Origin: Bacteroidales bacterium
GTDB taxonomy: Bacteria; Bacteroidota; Bacteroidia; Bacteroidales; B18-G4
NCBI GenBank assembly: GCA_030618905.1
Contig: JAUXCL010000093.1
Location: 1-8,602 of the forward strand
Direction of reading: 5' to 3'
DNA length: 8,602 bases
The notes below the pieces were generated by a model that was given only the letters and a program-made list of their open reading frames with translations, was not told where the DNA came from and made no database searches. Below are positions 6,023 to 8,602 of this stretch, piece by piece. Every line of letters begins with the position of its first letter. Position 1 is the stretch's first letter. The position numbers and the translations under genes are program-made.

Positions 6023-7225
6023 TTGTCTCAGAATATTGAAATAAAAAAAGTTAAGGAGAAAGCCGTTCTGGTTGGCTTGATCACCAGCCGGGAAGACCGT
6101 GCAAGGATTGAAGAATACCTTGAAGAACTGGCCTTTCTGGTGGACACAGCCGGAGGTATACCTGTCAAGCGTTTTACACAATCCTTACAGGTAGCTGACA
6201 GCAGGACTTTTGTGGGATCAGGTAAGCTCAGTGAGATCCAGGCCTATGTCAAAGAAAATAATATTGACATTGCCATTTTTGATGATGAGCTGAGCCCATC
6301 ACAGATCCGGAACATTGAAAAAGCCCTTGAATGCAAGGTCATCGACCGCAACCACCTCATCCTGGATATCTTTGCCAGCCGTGCCCGGACTGCACATGCC
6401 AAAACACAGGTTGAGCTGGCCCAATATGAATACCTCCTGCCCAGGCTAACCAGGTTATGGACCCACCTGTCAAAACAAAAAGGAGGGATTGGCTTGAAAG
6501 GGCCTGGTGAAAAAGAGATTGAAACCGACCGTAGGATCATCAGGGAAAGGATTGCCCTGCTAAAAGAAAAGCTGAAGAAAATAGACATCCAGAAAACTGT
6601 TCAGCGAAAAAGCCGCAAAAGCCTGATCAGGGTTGCCCTGGTCGGATATACCAATGTGGGGAAATCCACCCTCATGAACTTGCTCAGCAAATCGAATATT
6701 TTTGCTGAAAATAAACTTTTTGCCACCCTGGATACTACAGTCCGTAAAGTCGTGATTGGAAATGTTCCCTTCCTGCTATCCGATACTGTTGGGTTTATCA
6801 GAAAACTGCCACACGGACTGATCGAATCTTTTAAGTCGACACTTGATGAAGTCCGGGAAGCAGATATACTCCTGCATGTGGTGGATATTTCTCACCCTGA
6901 GTTCGAAGAACATATTAAAGTGGTTCGAAAGACCCTGGATGATATCAATATTTTCGATAAGCCCACCATCTTGGTTTTCAATAAGATCGATGCTTATCAT
7001 TATGTTGAAAAGGAGGCGGATGACCTGACACCGATAGAAAAAGGGAATATTCCGCTGGAAGAGTTAAAGCAGAGCTGGATGGCAAAGGACAATGAGCCCG
7101 GTATCTTCATCTCCGCCAAAAGAAAAGTCAATATTCAGGAATTAAAGGAAATCTTATACCGGGATGTGAAAAAGGCTCATCTGAGTCGATATCCTTATGA
7201 TAATTTGCTGTATCAGGATTTATAA
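6023..7225 (+). CDS. hflX: GTPase HflX, ribosome-splitting/ribosome-associated
   Basis: HflX is a translational GTPase that binds the 50S subunit and splits stalled or stress-damaged 70S ribosomes. The protein is 400 residues. Its N-terminal HflX domain (about 12-150) includes DTAGG (41-45), FVGSGKLSEI (63-72) and the helical ELAQYEYLLPRLTRLW (131-146). The glycine-rich linker GGIGLKGPGEKEIETDRR (154-171) leads to the G domain. G1 is GYTNVGKST (208-216), G2 lies near LDTTVRK (236-242), G3 is DTVGF (254-258), G4 is NKID (320-323) and G5 is SAK (364-366). A short C-terminal tail follows. An in-frame TAA at 6011-6013 forces a non-ATG start; TTG at 6023 is chosen, and no Met appears before residue 218. 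It lies 12 bases after trpS and probably shares its transcript. Confidence 0.95.
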   Translation: MSQNIEIKKVKEKAVLVGLITSREDRARIEEYLEELAFLVDTAGGIPVKRFTQSLQVADSRTFVGSGKLSEIQAYVKENNIDIAIFDDELSPSQIRNIEKALECKVIDRNHLILDIFASRARTAHAKTQVELAQYEYLLPRLTRLWTHLSKQKGGIGLKGPGEKEIETDRRIIRERIALLKEKLKKIDIQKTVQRKSRKSLIRVALVGYTNVGKSTLMNLLSKSNIFAENKLFATLDTTVRKVVIGNVPFLLSDTVGFIRKLPHGLIESFKSTLDEVREADILLHVVDISHPEFEEHIKVVRKTLDDINIFDKPTILVFNKIDAYHYVEKEADDLTPIEKGNIPLEELKQSWMAKDNEPGIFISAKRKVNIQELKEILYRDVKKAHLSRYPYDNLLYQDL

Positions 7226-7228
7226 AAT

Positions 7229-7256
7229 GTTGACAGTTGACAGTTGACAATTTACA
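7229..7256 (+). repeat. Tandem 7-bp units (GTTGACA x3 plus a degenerate fourth) between hflX and icmF
   Basis: Three perfect GTTGACA units (7229-7249) are followed by ATTTACA (7250-7256), which matches five of seven bases and covers the icmF stop codon. The array fills nearly all of the 26-base gap between the two convergent genes. No hairpin terminator is seen here for either gene. The heptad form recalls the array inside mutY, also four units long. Confidence 0.82.
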
Positions 7257-8602
7257 TGTTCCTTCTGTATTGTCCGCCAACTTCGAATAAGGCATGAGAG
7301 ATCTGCCCGATAGAGCAGTACTTTGAGGCTTCCATGATCCCTTCGAAGATATTTTCGTTATGAATAGCTTTCTTCTGTAGCTCTCTCAGCCAATGGGCTG
7401 CCTCATCCTTATATGCTTTGTGTAGATCTTTAATGGTGGATATCTGCTGTTTCTTTTCTTTCTCTGTCGCACGGATCACCTCACCGGGAATAATGGTTGG
7501 CGAGCCATCTTTAGACAGGAAAGTATTCACTCCCATGATCGGCAGTTTACCAGAATGCTTCATCGATTCATAATACATGGATTCTTCCTGTATCTTGCTC
7601 CTCTGGTACATCGATTCCATGGCTCCGAGCACACCTCCCCTCTCCGTGATCCTGTCGAACTCCGCAAGCACAGCCTCTTCCACAAGGTCTGTCAGCTCAT
7701 CAATGATAAATGAACCCTGCAATGCATTCTGATTCTTAGCCAGGCCCAACTCATGGTTAATGATCATCTGTATGGCCACTGCCCTGCGTACAGATTCCTC
7801 CGTAGGTGTTGTGATGGCTTCATCATAAGCATTGGTATGCAATGAGTTGCAATTATCATAGATGGCATACAAGGCCTGAAGCGTTGTGCGAATATCATTG
7901 AATTCTATTTCCTGCGAGTGCAATGACCTGCCGGAGGTCTGGATATGGTATTTAAGCTTCTGGCTTCTTTCATTGGCCCCGTACTTCAGCTTCATGGCCT
8001 TGGACCAGATCAGCCTGGCCACCCTGCCGATAACCGAATATTCCGGGTCGATACCATTGGAAAAGAAAAAGGACAAATTAGGTGCAAAGCTATTGATATC
8101 CATGCCACGCGACACATAATACTCTACATAGGTAAATCCGTTGGACAGTGTAAAAGCAAGCTGCGAGATCGGGTTGGCCCCGGCTTCTGCAATATGGTAT
8201 CCGCTGATAGAAACGGAATAGAAATTCCTTACATTATTAAGGCTGAAATATTCCTGCACATCCCCCATCATCTTTAATGCAAAATCAGTGGAAAAAATAC
8301 AGGTATTCTGTGCCTGGTCCTCTTTCAGGATATCGGCCTGCACCGTTCCCCTTACCCGGCATATGGTATCTGCCTTGATCTTCTCATAGGTTTCCTTTCC
8401 CAACACCTGGTCACCGGTAATCCCCAGCAGCATTAAGCCCAATTTATCATTGCTATCCGGTATTTTGCTGTTGTACTGAGGTTTTTTGATCCCCCTGGCA
8501 GTATAGATCTCCTCTATCTTTTTCCGCACCTCCCCTTCAAGGCCATTTTCCCTGATATAAAGCTCACACTGCTGGTCTATTGCCGTATTCATAAAATAAC
8601 CA
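7252..8602 (-). CDS. icmF: Isobutyryl-CoA mutase fused (IcmF), C-terminal mutase domain, 5' part beyond window edge
   Basis: IcmF interconverts isobutyryl-CoA and n-butyryl-CoA by a radical reaction with adenosylcobalamin. The full protein (about 1,090 residues) joins a B12-binding domain, a MeaI/MeaB-like G-protein chaperone and the acyl-CoA mutase barrel. Only the last 449 residues, from the barrel, are here. The frame stays open through GYF before the Met at 8592, so that Met (FMNTAIDQ) is internal and not a start. Counting from it, the catalytic His is H133 in SISGYHIAEAGAN. ILKEDQAQNTCIF (89-101) carries Gln95 where methylmalonyl-CoA mutase has the substrate-carboxylate Arg, which argues for isobutyryl-CoA type specificity. 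Other family blocks are YHIQTSGRSLHSQEIEFND, TNAYDEAITTPTEESVRRA and the C-terminus GGQYRRNM. The upstream G-domain and B12 domain cannot be checked here. Confidence 0.93.
   Translation of the reverse strand, partial: GYFMNTAIDQQCELYIRENGLEGEVRKKIEEIYTARGIKKPQYNSKIPDSNDKLGLMLLGITGDQVLGKETYEKIKADTICRVRGTVQADILKEDQAQNTCIFSTDFALKMMGDVQEYFSLNNVRNFYSVSISGYHIAEAGANPISQLAFTLSNGFTYVEYYVSRGMDINSFAPNLSFFFSNGIDPEYSVIGRVARLIWSKAMKLKYGANERSQKLKYHIQTSGRSLHSQEIEFNDIRTTLQALYAIYDNCNSLHTNAYDEAITTPTEESVRRAVAIQMIINHELGLAKNQNALQGSFIIDELTDLVEEAVLAEFDRITERGGVLGAMESMYQRSKIQEESMYYESMKHSGKLPIMGVNTFLSKDGSPTIIPGEVIRATEKEKKQQISTIKDLHKAYKDEAAHWLRELQKKAIHNENIFEGIMEASKYCSIGQISHALFEVGGQYRRNM

Noticed and set aside
8590..8592. 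ATG at 8592 as the start of a complete mutase subunit
   Set aside because: The frame continues upstream without a stop (GYF before the Met), and FMNTAIDQ is an internal block of IcmF, so the gene is cut by the window edge.

Overview
The window looks like a core, vertically inherited stretch of a Bacteroidetes (Bacteroidota) chromosome. Four things point there. It encodes a GldE-type CBS-domain membrane protein next to ssb and mutY. The HU protein has the phylum's form of the DNA-binding arm. The RNase G begins MNKELIIDS, as in that phylum. Promoter-like TAnnTTTG boxes occur upstream of several genes, and no Shine-Dalgarno sequences precede the start codons. I see no integrase, transposase, tRNA, rRNA, CRISPR array or phage gene.

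Layout. A leftward block (1-2721) reads mutY, ssb, gldE: a base-excision repair glycosylase, the single-strand DNA-binding protein, and a gliding/secretion-associated membrane protein that runs off the left edge. The ssb and gldE genes each have a TAATTTTG promoter-like box. A divergent region (2722-2857) separates mutY from a rightward block. That block holds HU, a 29-codon very basic small ORF (3167-3256, possibly a small ribosomal protein) and a strong 13-bp terminator hairpin, then RNase G (rng), tryptophanyl-tRNA synthetase (trpS) and the ribosome-associated GTPase HflX. A leftward gene enters from the right edge and ends head-to-head (3' to 3') with hflX. It is the C-terminal mutase part of a fused isobutyryl-CoA mutase (IcmF).

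The rightward genes share a theme of nucleoid structure, RNA maturation, translation and ribosome rescue. The leftward genes share DNA repair and replication plus envelope function. IcmF is an adenosylcobalamin-dependent carbon-skeleton isomerase of acyl-CoA metabolism.

The less ordinary signals are the unannotated-size basic ORF, two arrays of four 7-bp units (one inside the mutY coding sequence, one filling the hflX/icmF gap), a structured leader before rng, and three genes that appear to start with TTG. I found no convincing new multi-gene system. Every long ORF is a recognisable conserved family.
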